Assembly: GCF_030580995.1 (NCBI RefSeq)
Contig: NZ_JAUQSZ010000009.1
Span: 124,001 to 188,000 of the forward strand
Reading direction: 5' to 3'
Length of the DNA: 64,000 bases
From: Sphingomonas immobilis
Lineage (GTDB): Bacteria; Pseudomonadota; Alphaproteobacteria; Sphingomonadales; Sphingomonadaceae
A program made the translations under genes and the position numbers. Of the stretch, positions 26,325 through 35,200 are shown piece by piece. Every line of letters starts with the position of its first letter. Position 1 is the stretch's first letter. Below the pieces are notes generated by a model. The model ran no database searches. It saw only the letters and a list, made by a program, of their open reading frames with translations, and was not told the origin of the DNA.

Positions 26325-27620
26325 CTAGCCCGAGAGCTGGTCGCGAAAGCGCGGATGGGCGATGGCGGTCAGCGCTTCGGCCCGTTCGCGGATCGACTTG
26401 CCCCGCAGGTCTGCCGCGCCGAATTCGGTGACGACGACGTGGATATCGTTGCGCGGCGTCGTCACCGGCCCGCTCAGCGTGCGCACGATGCGCGATACCG
26501 TGCCGCCCGCGGCGGTCGAATGACAGGCGATGATCGATTTTCCGCCCGGCGCTGCGGAGGCACCGCGCACGAAATCGAGCTGGCCGCCCGCCGCGCTATA
26601 TTGGCGTCCGTTCATCACCTCAGAATTGCAGGCGCCCTGCAGGTCGATTTCCAGCGTGGCGTTGACGGAAACCATGTTCGCATTGCGCGCGATCACCGCC
26701 GGATCGTTCACATAACTGACCGGATGGCCCTCGATATCGGGATGGTCGCCGATGAAATCGTAGAACGGCGCGTCCCCCATCGCGAAGGTGAAGACGGTCT
26801 TGCCGGGGTGAAGGGTCTTGCGGCTGTTGTCGACGACGCCGGATTTCATCAGCGCGGCGAGGCCCGGCGTCATCAATTCGGTGTGGATGCCGAGATGGCG
26901 ATGATTGCGCAGCGCCGCGCACACCGCTTCCGGCACGGCGCCGATTCCCATCTGGAGGCAGGCACCGTCATCGATCAGGCCGGCGATGATCGCGGCGATC
27001 GCGTCATCCTCGGGGCGGCGAACCGTCGATGGGATCTCGACCAGCGGACGGTCGTGTTCGACGATGGCCGTCACCGCCGAAAGCGGGATCGTGCTCACGC
27101 CGCGCGTGCGCGGCATGTGGCGGTTGACCTCGACGATGACGCGCTGGCAGCGCCGCGCCGCCGCATGGGCATAATCGATATTGGTGCCGAGGCTGAATTC
27201 CCCGTTCGCGTCCATCGGCGCGACCTGCGTGACGAGCGTGTCCACGCCGATCTCGTCGCACAGCATCTTCGGCGCACGGCTGAAGGCGACGGGGAGGATA
27301 TCGACCGAAGACGCGCCGAGCTTCGCGGCCTCGACGTCGAGCGCGCGCTCGACCGAACTGTGGAACAGGCTCATCGGGCGCAGACGGCCGTTCAGCTCGC
27401 GACGCAGCACGCTCTGCCCGGCGGTCGCCGTCGACAGCAGGTAATAGAGGCTGGCCCCCTCGATCTCTCCCCGCGCGGCGCGGGCGGCCAGTGCCTCGAG
27501 CAGCGCGGGCGGCTGCGCGACGCCCAGCGCCATGCAGATGCGCGCGCCGTCGGGGATGAGGGCGGCGGCGGCGTCCGCCGTCATCACGCGGTCGCGGTAC
27601 GCCTGGAGGTCGATCGTCAC
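26325..27620 (-). CDS. Acetyl-CoA hydrolase/transferase family (4-hydroxybutyrate CoA-transferase-like)
   Basis: A 431-residue class I CoA-transferase with the catalytic Glu in the LGIHTELMTPGL segment and the conserved C-terminal GGQLDFVRGA.....GKSIIA region. Known relatives activate 4-hydroxybutyrate or other short acids with acetyl-CoA. The GTG start at 27620 overlaps the stop of the preceding acyl-CoA-synthetase stump (GTGA). It might activate an acid made by the six-gene operon, since that operon carries a GabD-like and a 4-hydroxybutyrate-dehydrogenase-like gene, but this link is inference. Confidence 0.88.
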   Translation of the reverse strand: MTIDLQAYRDRVMTADAAAALIPDGARICMALGVAQPPALLEALAARAARGEIEGASLYYLLSTATAGQSVLRRELNGRLRPMSLFHSSVERALDVEAAKLGASSVDILPVAFSRAPKMLCDEIGVDTLVTQVAPMDANGEFSLGTNIDYAHAAARRCQRVIVEVNRHMPRTRGVSTIPLSAVTAIVEHDRPLVEIPSTVRRPEDDAIAAIIAGLIDDGACLQMGIGAVPEAVCAALRNHRHLGIHTELMTPGLAALMKSGVVDNSRKTLHPGKTVFTFAMGDAPFYDFIGDHPDIEGHPVSYVNDPAVIARNANMVSVNATLEIDLQGACNSEVMNGRQYSAAGGQLDFVRGASAAPGGKSIIACHSTAAGGTVSRIVRTLSGPVTTPRNDIHVVVTEFGAADLRGKSIRERAEALTAIAHPRFRDQLSG

Positions 27621-27928
27621 GGCCGCCCTCCCGAGACCGCGTCGTCGGCCAGGCTTTCACGGATCGCCTTCTTGTCGATCTTGCCGAGCGCCGTGCGTGG
27701 CAGGGCATCGACGCAGATCACCGCATCGGCAAGCGCGAGGCGGCTGATCCGCCTGTCCGATACGGCGGCGGCCAGGGTCTCGCGCACGGCCTCGAACGTG
27801 AGCGCGCAGATCCACTCGCCCCAGGTCTCGATAACGTCCTTGAGCCGATCGCGGATGCGGATCGCGCCGTCGCGCGCGATCGTCGCCATCGTCGGCGAAC
27901 CGGGCGCACCGTATCGTTTCTTCATCAT
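27617..27928 (-). pseudogene. Remnant of an AMP-forming acyl-CoA synthetase (C-terminal domain)
   Basis: A 103-residue open frame that reads like the tail of an acyl-CoA synthetase: TIARDGAIRIRDRLKDVIETWGEWI corresponds in family terms to the A8 hinge region, and VDALPRTALGKIDKKAIRE to the A10 motif with its catalytic Lys. The roughly 400-residue adenylate-forming domain upstream is absent, and about 35 residues between hinge and A10 are also lost. It is probably a deletion remnant, still overlapping the CoA-transferase start (GTGA). A short expressed peptide cannot be ruled out. Confidence 0.65.
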
Positions 27929-28011
27929 CCATGTGCATATCGCCGCATCGATACGTCCAGCAAGCGATTAGCCACGGTCGGCCAGTGGCGATGCGGGGCG
28001 GATCGACCGAA

Positions 28012-29379
28012 TTACGGCCCGCGATCGGGGATGTTGAGGTCCACCGCCAGCCCGCCCAGATCACCTTGACGCAGGGTCAGCGTGCCGCCGTGCAGCTCGG
28101 CCAGCTCACGGGCGATCGCGATCCCGAAACCGTAACCCGTCGCGCGTTCGTCGAGGCGACGCGCCACGTTCAGGTCCGAAATGCGATCCGGCGGCAGACC
28201 TGGCCCGTCGTCGTCGATCTCGATGCGTATCATGCGATCGACGGCCCTGGCTTTCACGCGCACGGTCCTCTTCGCGTGTTGCCAGGCGTTGTCGAGGATG
28301 TTGCCGAGCATCTCGTCGAGATCCTGCGCGTCGCATTGCACACCGATCGTCGCATCGACCGCGATCAGCGGCACGATCGCGCGATCGGCGTGGATACGCG
28401 ACAGCGCGGCGGCCAGATCGTGAAGGCGCGGCGCGAGCAACTGCCGCCCCGCCATGATCCCGGCTTCGGCAGCGCGCGCGCGGCTCAGGTGATGGCGTAT
28501 CTGCCCTTCCATACGCTCGACCTGAGCGCGCAAACGCCCTTCGCCGGCGGCGTCGAACCGGGCGAGATCGAGCTTGAGCGTCGCAAGGGGGGTTTTCAGG
28601 CCGTGGGCGAGATTGGCGACATGCCCGCGCGCGCGCTCCAGCGCCTGTTCGTTGGCGTCGATCAATGCGTTGAGTTCTTCGACCAGCGGCAGCAGTTCCG
28701 TCGGTTCGTCCGCGCGGATATGGCGGATACGCCCGGCACGGACGTCGATCACGCGCTGACGCAACGCCACGAGGGGTCGCAGGCCGATGCGGAGCTGAAC
28801 GATCAGCGCCAGCGCGAGAAACCCGGCCAGCAGGATCACGGAAAGCAGAAGCGGCAACATCGCCGCGCGCAGCGGACGGTCGACGATCGCGCGCGGGCCC
28901 GCCGCCAGCACGATCGCGTCGCCGCGCAGGGTGGGGAGCGTGGCGATCCGGTAATGGATCGCGCGGCCCTCCGTATCGACGCCCTCCAGCGGATGCGGAC
29001 GTTGCCGGATGCGGCCATGCCTTTCATCGCCGCGCCCGAACGGGCTCCAGTCCCGCCCGCGCGGCAGGGGAAGATCCCCGCCCCGCAACGAGGCCGAGCG
29101 CAACGTGCCGGCGGGACCGATAACCTCCCATGCCCAGCCCGAACCCGGTTGATCGAACGGCGGCAGATCGATCGCCTTGGCGGCATCCAGCCTGCCGTCC
29201 GCCTCGACGGCGCGTGCGACGATGGCGATCTGCGCGTCGAGCCGGTCGTCGAGGCCGGCCATGACGAAGCGTTCGAGCACGTGACCGATCGCAAAGGCGG
29301 CGAGCAGCAGCGCCACCGCGATCGTCACGGCCGCCGTCACGAGCAGGCGGCCCGACAGCGATCTGGGCAGGAGGCGCAT
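28012..29379 (-). CDS. Sensor histidine kinase of an OmpR-type two-component system
   Basis: A 455-residue membrane kinase. It has a first transmembrane helix (about residues 11-33), a periplasmic domain of about 135 residues, a second helix (about 172-194), a HAMP linker, the H-box VANLAHGLKTPLATLK with the phosphorylated His, N-box GNILDNAWQHA, and G boxes DDDGPGLP and GYGFGIAIARELAELHGG. Its ATG overlaps the response regulator stop by one base (TGATG). The layout resembles PhoQ/QseC-type kinases; the signal is unknown. Confidence 0.92.
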   Translation of the reverse strand: MRLLPRSLSGRLLVTAAVTIAVALLLAAFAIGHVLERFVMAGLDDRLDAQIAIVARAVEADGRLDAAKAIDLPPFDQPGSGWAWEVIGPAGTLRSASLRGGDLPLPRGRDWSPFGRGDERHGRIRQRPHPLEGVDTEGRAIHYRIATLPTLRGDAIVLAAGPRAIVDRPLRAAMLPLLLSVILLAGFLALALIVQLRIGLRPLVALRQRVIDVRAGRIRHIRADEPTELLPLVEELNALIDANEQALERARGHVANLAHGLKTPLATLKLDLARFDAAGEGRLRAQVERMEGQIRHHLSRARAAEAGIMAGRQLLAPRLHDLAAALSRIHADRAIVPLIAVDATIGVQCDAQDLDEMLGNILDNAWQHAKRTVRVKARAVDRMIRIEIDDDGPGLPPDRISDLNVARRLDERATGYGFGIAIARELAELHGGTLTLRQGDLGGLAVDLNIPDRGP

Positions 29380-30041
29380 CAGCCTCCGTCCGTCACGCGG
29401 TAGCCGAGCCCGCGCACCGTCTCGATCAAGGTCGTGCCGATCTTGCGCCGCAGCCGCCCGATGATCACCTCGAGCGAGTTGGAATCGACATCGGCATCGC
29501 CCTCATAGACCCGTTCGAGCAGGTCGAGCCGTTCGATCACGGCGTTCTTGCGCAGCATCAGCGCCGACAGCACGCGCCACTCGAACGCCGTGAGCTTCAG
29601 GGGAAGGCCGTCCAGCTCGAACTGGCCGGTCGCGCTGTCGAAGGCGAGCGGCCCGCACCGGATCACGCTCGCGGCATGTCCGGCCGCACGGCGGACGAGC
29701 GCGCGCAATCGCATCACCAGTTCCTCCACGCGGAACGGCTTGACGAGGTAGTCGTCCGCACCGGCCTTGAAGCCCAGCACCTTGTCCGACCAGCCGTCTC
29801 GCGCGGTGAGGATCAGGACGGGCAATGTCCGTCCCGCCGCGCGCCAATCGGCGAGGACCGACAGGCCGTCGCGTTTCGGAAGGCCGAGATCGAGCACGGC
29901 GACGTCATACGCCTCGGTCGCGCCGAAATGGCCGCCGTCCTCGCCATTGGCGGCGATATCGACCGCGAACGCCTCGGCACGCAAAGCGCGCGCGATCGCC
30001 TCCGCCAGCGCCTCGTCATCTTCCACCAGCAATACGCGCAT
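29379..30041 (-). CDS. OmpR/PhoB-family response regulator
   Basis: A 220-residue regulator. The receiver domain shows the acidic pocket (VEDDEALA), the phospho-acceptor Asp in VLDLGLPKRDG, the LTARD Thr and the KPFRVEEL Lys. The C-terminal winged helix (GPLAFDSATGQFELDG, LTAFEWRVLSALMLRKN, VDSNSLEVIIGRLRRKI, TVRGLGYRV) is typical. It is cotranscribed with the kinase gene and divergent from the exported OB-fold protein; an inverted repeat lies between them. Confidence 0.94.
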   Translation of the reverse strand: MRVLLVEDDEALAEAIARALRAEAFAVDIAANGEDGGHFGATEAYDVAVLDLGLPKRDGLSVLADWRAAGRTLPVLILTARDGWSDKVLGFKAGADDYLVKPFRVEELVMRLRALVRRAAGHAASVIRCGPLAFDSATGQFELDGLPLKLTAFEWRVLSALMLRKNAVIERLDLLERVYEGDADVDSNSLEVIIGRLRRKIGTTLIETVRGLGYRVTDGG

Positions 30042-30089
30042 CGCCGTCCTTCTCTCCCGCTTGCGCTACCCCGCAGGGTTAAACCGAAA

Positions 30090-30107
30090 CTGAACAACGC
30101 GGTTCAG
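30090..30107. promoter_or_regulatory. Inverted repeat in the response regulator / OB-fold protein gap
   Basis: CTGAAC and GTTCAG are exact inverted copies six bases apart, in the 122-bp gap between the two divergent genes. It is a candidate binding site for the response regulator; OmpR-type proteins more often use direct repeats, so confidence is limited. Confidence 0.35.
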
Positions 30108-30163
30108 CCAGCATCCGCCCCCGCCCGGTACAAGCGACCCATCAACCGCTGAAGGAACCTGAA

Positions 30164-30709
30164 ATGTCCGATATCGAAACCTCGTCGCTGCGCCGCCGCC
30201 TCAAACTCGGGGCGGCTGCCATCGCATTGCTCGTGATCGGGGGAGGTGCGGGTGCCTTTGCGGGCCACGCCTTCCACCCCGCCATCGCAATGGCGCCGAT
30301 TCACGCAACCGCAATCAAGGGCCTGACCGACGGTTCCGGTATCGTCACGGTCAAAGGCCGCGTTGCCGAGCGGTACGGAAACCAGTTCGTACTGGATGAC
30401 GGCACCGGCAAGACCCTGATCGACGCCGGTCCGGCCGGAGAGGATAGTTCCCTCGCGCCCGCAGGTTCGATCGTCAGCGTACAGGGCCGGTTCGAACATG
30501 GAGGATTGCGGCCGTCGTTTCTGGTCGACCCGGCCGGAAAGGTGATCGAGGTCGGTCATCGTGGACCTGGACGCCACGATCATCGCGGCCACGGCCCCCG
30601 CGACCTTGCCGGGGACGACGGCGATGGTCCCGATCGCGCTCCCCCGCCGCCCGCGCCCGGCGCGGCACCCCAGCCGACTACGCCATCGGTGCCAAACACG
30701 AAGCAATAA
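30164..30709 (+). CDS. Exported OB-fold (YgiW-like) protein with a His-rich, Pro-rich tail
   Basis: A 181-residue protein with one N-terminal hydrophobic helix (about residues 17-40), then a small beta-rich domain (GIVTVKGRVAERYGNQFVLDDGTGKTLID...AGSIVSVQGRFEHGG) typical of the bacterial OB-fold family (BOF/YgiW). The tail is rich in His, Asp and Pro (HRGPGRHDHRGHG), which could bind metal. It is transcribed away from the two-component system, much as ygiW lies beside qseBC in some enterobacteria, and may be its target. AGGAAC precedes the ATG. Confidence 0.65.
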   Translation: MSDIETSSLRRRLKLGAAAIALLVIGGGAGAFAGHAFHPAIAMAPIHATAIKGLTDGSGIVTVKGRVAERYGNQFVLDDGTGKTLIDAGPAGEDSSLAPAGSIVSVQGRFEHGGLRPSFLVDPAGKVIEVGHRGPGRHDHRGHGPRDLAGDDGDGPDRAPPPPAPGAAPQPTTPSVPNTKQ

Positions 30710-30796
30710 GGTCTGCCGGCGGCGACAAGCGATCCCGGCAACGCTGTTCAGCGCCCCCCGCCGCCCCTAGAGCGGATTCGCAAATGGGAGGCCGCG

Positions 30797-32227
30797 TTGG
30801 GGTTGGACGAAAAGACATTCTGGCGCGTCGCCAAGGCCGGCCGGATGAGCGTGATCGTCGATGCCGACGACTATTTCAGCAACGCCAGGCGAGCGATGCT
30901 GAAGGCGAAGCGGCGCATCATGCTGATCGGCTGGGACTTCGACGCGCGCATCGCGCTCGTCAACAAGGGGCGCGGCAAGGGCGAGCCCGCCGCCGTCGGC
31001 GACTTCATCTACTGGCTGGTCGAGCGCAACCCGGAGCTTGAAGTGTACCTGCTGCGCTGGGACGTCGGCGCGATCAAGACGGTGCTGCGCGGCTCCAACC
31101 TGCGCACGCTGTTCCGCTGGATGCGCCATCCCCGCATCCACACCAAGCTCGACGGCTTTCATCCGACCGGCGGATCGCATCACCAGAAGATCGTGGTGAT
31201 CGACGATTGCCTCGCCTTTTGCGGCGGCATCGACATGACGAGCGAGCGCTGGGACACGCGGAAGCATCGCGATGGGGAAACTCGCCGCGTCCTGCCGAAC
31301 GGAAAGCCCTACAAGCCCTGGCACGATGCGACGACGGCGCTGGAGGGGCCTGTCGCAGCCGCGCTCGGTGAGCTGGCGCGCGACCGGTGGGAGCGGGCGG
31401 GCGGCGGTATCATCGCGCCCGTCGCGGGCAAGACGGAGTGCTGGCCCGACAAGCTCGTGCCCGATTTCCGGGACGTCGCCGTCGGCATCGCCCGCACCCG
31501 CCCCGACATGCCGGACTGTCCCGAGGTGCGCGAGATCGAGGCGCTATTCGTCGAACAGATCGGTGCGGCCAGAGCGAGCATCTACGCAGAGAGCCAGTAT
31601 TTCGCGTCGCGCCGCATCGCCGAGGCAATCGCCACGCGGCTGGCCGAAGCGGACGGGCCGGAGATCGTAATCGTCAATCCACTGACCGCGCAGGGCTGGC
31701 TGGAGCCGGTGGCGATGGATACGGCACGCGCGCGGCTCGTGACGGCGCTGCGGCAGCGTGACGTGCATGATCGCCTGCGACTCTATCATCCCTTCACCGC
31801 GAAGGGTGAGCCGATCTACGTCCATGCCAAGGTGATGATCGTCGACGGCCGCACGCTGCGCATCGGGTCCGCCAACATGAACAACCGGTCGATGGGCCTC
31901 GATACCGAATGCGACGTGACGATCGACGCGGGCCCGAGGGGCATGAAGGCCGTCCGCGCCATTCGCGACGGGCTGATCGCCGAACATCTCGGCACGACGC
32001 CCGAGCGCGTCGCGAGCGAGATCGACCGGCGCGGATCGATCATCGCCACGATCGAGGCGCTGCGCGGCAAGGGCCGTTCGCTGCGGCCGTTCGAGATCCC
32101 CGACCTGAACGCGGTGGAGACCTGGCTCGCCGACAACGAGGTGCTCGATCCCGAAAGCCCGTCGGAAATGTTCGAGGCCACCACCAAACGCGGCCTCTTC
32201 CGCCGCCTGCGGCATCCGCTCGGCTGA
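30797..32227 (+). CDS. Phospholipase D / cardiolipin synthase-like protein
   Basis: A 476-residue protein with two HKD motifs: HHQKIVVID (about residue 130) and HAKVMIVDG (about residue 343), each followed by the GG/GSAN strand, as in phospholipase D and cardiolipin synthases. There is no membrane helix at the N-terminus, so it is more like a soluble or peripheral phospholipase D. The start is TTG at 30797 with GGGAGG six bases upstream; no in-frame ATG is available earlier. It is not clearly linked to its neighbours. Confidence 0.88.
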   Translation: MGLDEKTFWRVAKAGRMSVIVDADDYFSNARRAMLKAKRRIMLIGWDFDARIALVNKGRGKGEPAAVGDFIYWLVERNPELEVYLLRWDVGAIKTVLRGSNLRTLFRWMRHPRIHTKLDGFHPTGGSHHQKIVVIDDCLAFCGGIDMTSERWDTRKHRDGETRRVLPNGKPYKPWHDATTALEGPVAAALGELARDRWERAGGGIIAPVAGKTECWPDKLVPDFRDVAVGIARTRPDMPDCPEVREIEALFVEQIGAARASIYAESQYFASRRIAEAIATRLAEADGPEIVIVNPLTAQGWLEPVAMDTARARLVTALRQRDVHDRLRLYHPFTAKGEPIYVHAKVMIVDGRTLRIGSANMNNRSMGLDTECDVTIDAGPRGMKAVRAIRDGLIAEHLGTTPERVASEIDRRGSIIATIEALRGKGRSLRPFEIPDLNAVETWLADNEVLDPESPSEMFEATTKRGLFRRLRHPLG

Positions 32228-32275
32228 AGATCGAGCGCCCTGAACAAAAGCCGGATCGTTCGTAAAAATCTGCCC

Positions 32276-32281
32276 TATATT
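32276..32281 (+). promoter_or_regulatory. -10-like box just before putA, suggesting a leaderless transcript
   Basis: TATATT ends seven bases before the ATG at 32288. A transcript started from this box would begin at or near that ATG. There is no Shine-Dalgarno sequence upstream and no good -35 match. Confidence 0.3.
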
Positions 32282-32287
32282 GTGAAC

Positions 32288-35200
32288 ATGGCCGATACCC
32301 CTCTCCCCGCTGCGCCGTTCGGCGCTTTCGCTCCCGCCATCCGGGCGCCGTCGCCATTGCGGCAGGCGATCACCGCCGCCTCTCGCCGCGACGAGGCCGG
32401 GGCGATTGCGCCGCTGATCGCGGCGGCGAGCCTCGACGAGGAGACCGCCGCTGCCGTGCGCGAGACGGCACGGGCGCTGGTGACGCGGTTGCGCGCCACG
32501 CACCGGGGCACGGGCGTCGAGGGCCTCGTCCACGAATATTCGCTGTCGAGCGAGGAGGGCGTGGCGCTGATGTGCCTCGCCGAGGCGTTGCTCCGCATTC
32601 CCGACGACGACACGCGCGACGCGCTGATCCGCGACAAGATCGCCGACGGCGACTGGGGCTCGCATCTCGGCGGCGGCAAGTCGCTGTTCGTCAATGCCGC
32701 CACCTGGGGTCTGGTGGTGACGGGCAAGCTCGTCGGCAGCGTCGACGATCGCGGGCTCGGCGCGGCGCTGGCGCGGCTGGTCGCGCGCGCGGGCGAGCCG
32801 GTGATCCGGCGCGGCGTCGATCTCGCAATGCGGATGATGGGCGAGCAGTTCGTCACCGGCGAGACAATCGCCGAGGCGTTGAAGCGCGCGCGCGAGCGCG
32901 AGGCGAAAGGCTTTCGCTACAGCTACGACATGCTCGGCGAGGCGGCGACAACGGCTGCGGACGCGACGCGCTATCTCGCCGACTACGAGAATGCCATCCA
33001 CGCGATCGGCAAGGCATCGGCGGGGCGCGGCATCTATGCGGGGCCGGGCATCTCGATCAAACTCTCGGCGCTCCACCCGCGCTACAGCCGCGCGCAGGCG
33101 GACCGCGTGATGCGCGAATTGCTGCCGCGCGTGAAGGCGCTCGCAATGCTGTCGAAGGGCTATGACATCGGCATCAACATCGATGCGGAAGAAGCCGACC
33201 GGCTCGAACTTTCGCTCGATCTGCTGGAGAGCCTCGCGCTCGATCCCGAACTGGCGGGATGGGACGGGCTCGGCTTCGTCGTGCAGGGCTATGGCAAGCG
33301 GTGCCCGTTCGTGATCGACTGGATCGTCGATCTCGCGCGGCGCAGCGAGCGGCGGATCATGGTGCGGCTGGTCAAGGGCGCCTATTGGGATGCCGAGATC
33401 AAGCGCGCGCAGGTCGACGGGCTCGCGGATTTCCCGGTCTATACGCGGAAAGTCCATACCGACGTCGCGTATATCGCCTGCGCGCGGAAGCTGCTGGCGG
33501 CACCCGAGGCGGTTTTCCCGCAGTTCGCGACGCACAATGCGCAGACTCTGGCGACGATCTACCGGCTTGCGGGGCCGGACTTCGCGGTCGGTAAGTACGA
33601 ATTCCAGTGCCTGCACGGCATGGGCGAGCCGCTCTATGAACAAGTTGTCGGCAAGGCCGGGCTCGACCGGCCGTGCCGTATCTATGCGCCGGTCGGCACG
33701 CACGAGACGTTGCTCGCCTATCTGGTGCGGCGCCTGCTGGAGAACGGCGCGAACTCCTCGTTCGTCAACCGGATCGCCGATCCGGCGGTGTCGATCGACG
33801 AGATGATCGCTGATCCGGTCGAGGTGGTGCGGGCGATGCCGCATCCCGGCGCGCGGCACGACCAGATCGCGCTGCCCGCCGGCCTCTATCCCGATCGCGC
33901 CAATTCGGCGGGCATCGACCTCAGCGACGAAAGCGCGCTGGCCGCGCTCGATACGGCCTTGCGCGAGAGCGCCGCGACCGTTTGGCACGCCGGTGGCGAG
34001 GGGCAGAGCCGCCCGGTCCTCAACCCGGCGGACCATGCCGATGTGGTCGGCACCGTGACGGAACCCACCGCCGACGATGCGACCGCCGCCGTCGCGCGTG
34101 CCGCCGCCTCGCGCTGGGGCGAGACGCTGGTCGGGGAGCGCGCCGCCATGCTGGAGCGCGCGGCCGACGCCATGCAGGCGCGCATGCCGGTGCTGATCGG
34201 GCTCGCCGTGCGCGAGGCGGGCAAATCGGTGCCCAACGCCATCGCCGAGGTGCGCGAGGCGATCGACTTCCTTCGCTACTACGCCGCGCAGGCGCGCAAC
34301 ACCTTCGGCGCGGCGCAAGCGCCGCTCGGGCCGATCGTGTGCATCAGCCCTTGGAACTTCCCGCTCGCGATCTTCACCGGGCAGGTCGCCGCCGCGCTGG
34401 TCGCGGGCAATCCCGTCCTCGCCAAGCCCGCCGAGGAGACGCCGCTGATCGCCGCCGAGTGCGTGTGGTTGTTGCATGAGGCGGGCGTACCGGCCGACGC
34501 GCTGCAGTTCCTGCCCGGCGACGGTGCGATCGGCGCGGCGCTCGTCGGTGCGGCGGAGACAGCAGGCGTGATGTTCACCGGATCGACCGAGGTCGCGCGG
34601 CTGATCCAGCGCCAGCTCGCCACGCGCCTCTCTCCCGCCGGCAAGCCGATCCCGCTGATCGCCGAAACGGGTGGCCAGAACGCCATGATCGTCGACAGCT
34701 CCGCGCTCGCCGAACAGGTGGTGGCGGACGTCATCGCCTCCGCCTTCGACAGCGCCGGCCAGCGATGCTCCGCGCTGCGCGTGCTGTGTCTGCAGGAAGA
34801 GATCGCCGACCGCACGCTGACGATGCTTAAGGGCGCGCTCAAGGAACTCAGCATCGGCCGTACCGACCGGCTCGCGGTCGATATCGGCCCGGTCATCACC
34901 GCCGAGGCCAAGGCCAATATCGAGGGGCACATCGAGGGCATGCGCGCGCGCGGCCGCCGCGTCGAGCAGCAGGAGCTGCCGCCCGAGACGCGCGCGGGCA
35001 CCTTCGTCGCGCCGACGATCATTGAGCTGGAGGACATCGCCGACCTGACGCGCGAGGTGTTCGGGCCGGTGCTGCACGTCATCCGCTTCCGCCGCGACCG
35101 GATGAACGCGCTGATCGATGCGATCAACGCGACCGGATACGGCCTCACCTTCGGGCTGCACACGCGGCTCGACGAGACGGTCGCCCACGTTACGGCGCGG

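Noticed and set aside
24471..27971. 1,166-codon plus-strand open frame across the aldehyde dehydrogenase and CoA-transferase genes
   Set aside because: Shadow of two leftward genes; runs through two hairpin terminators and has no recognisable domain.
28012..29379. Possible plus-strand gene opposite the histidine kinase
   Set aside because: The kinase H, N and G boxes are all on the minus strand; the other frame is Arg/Gln-rich noise.
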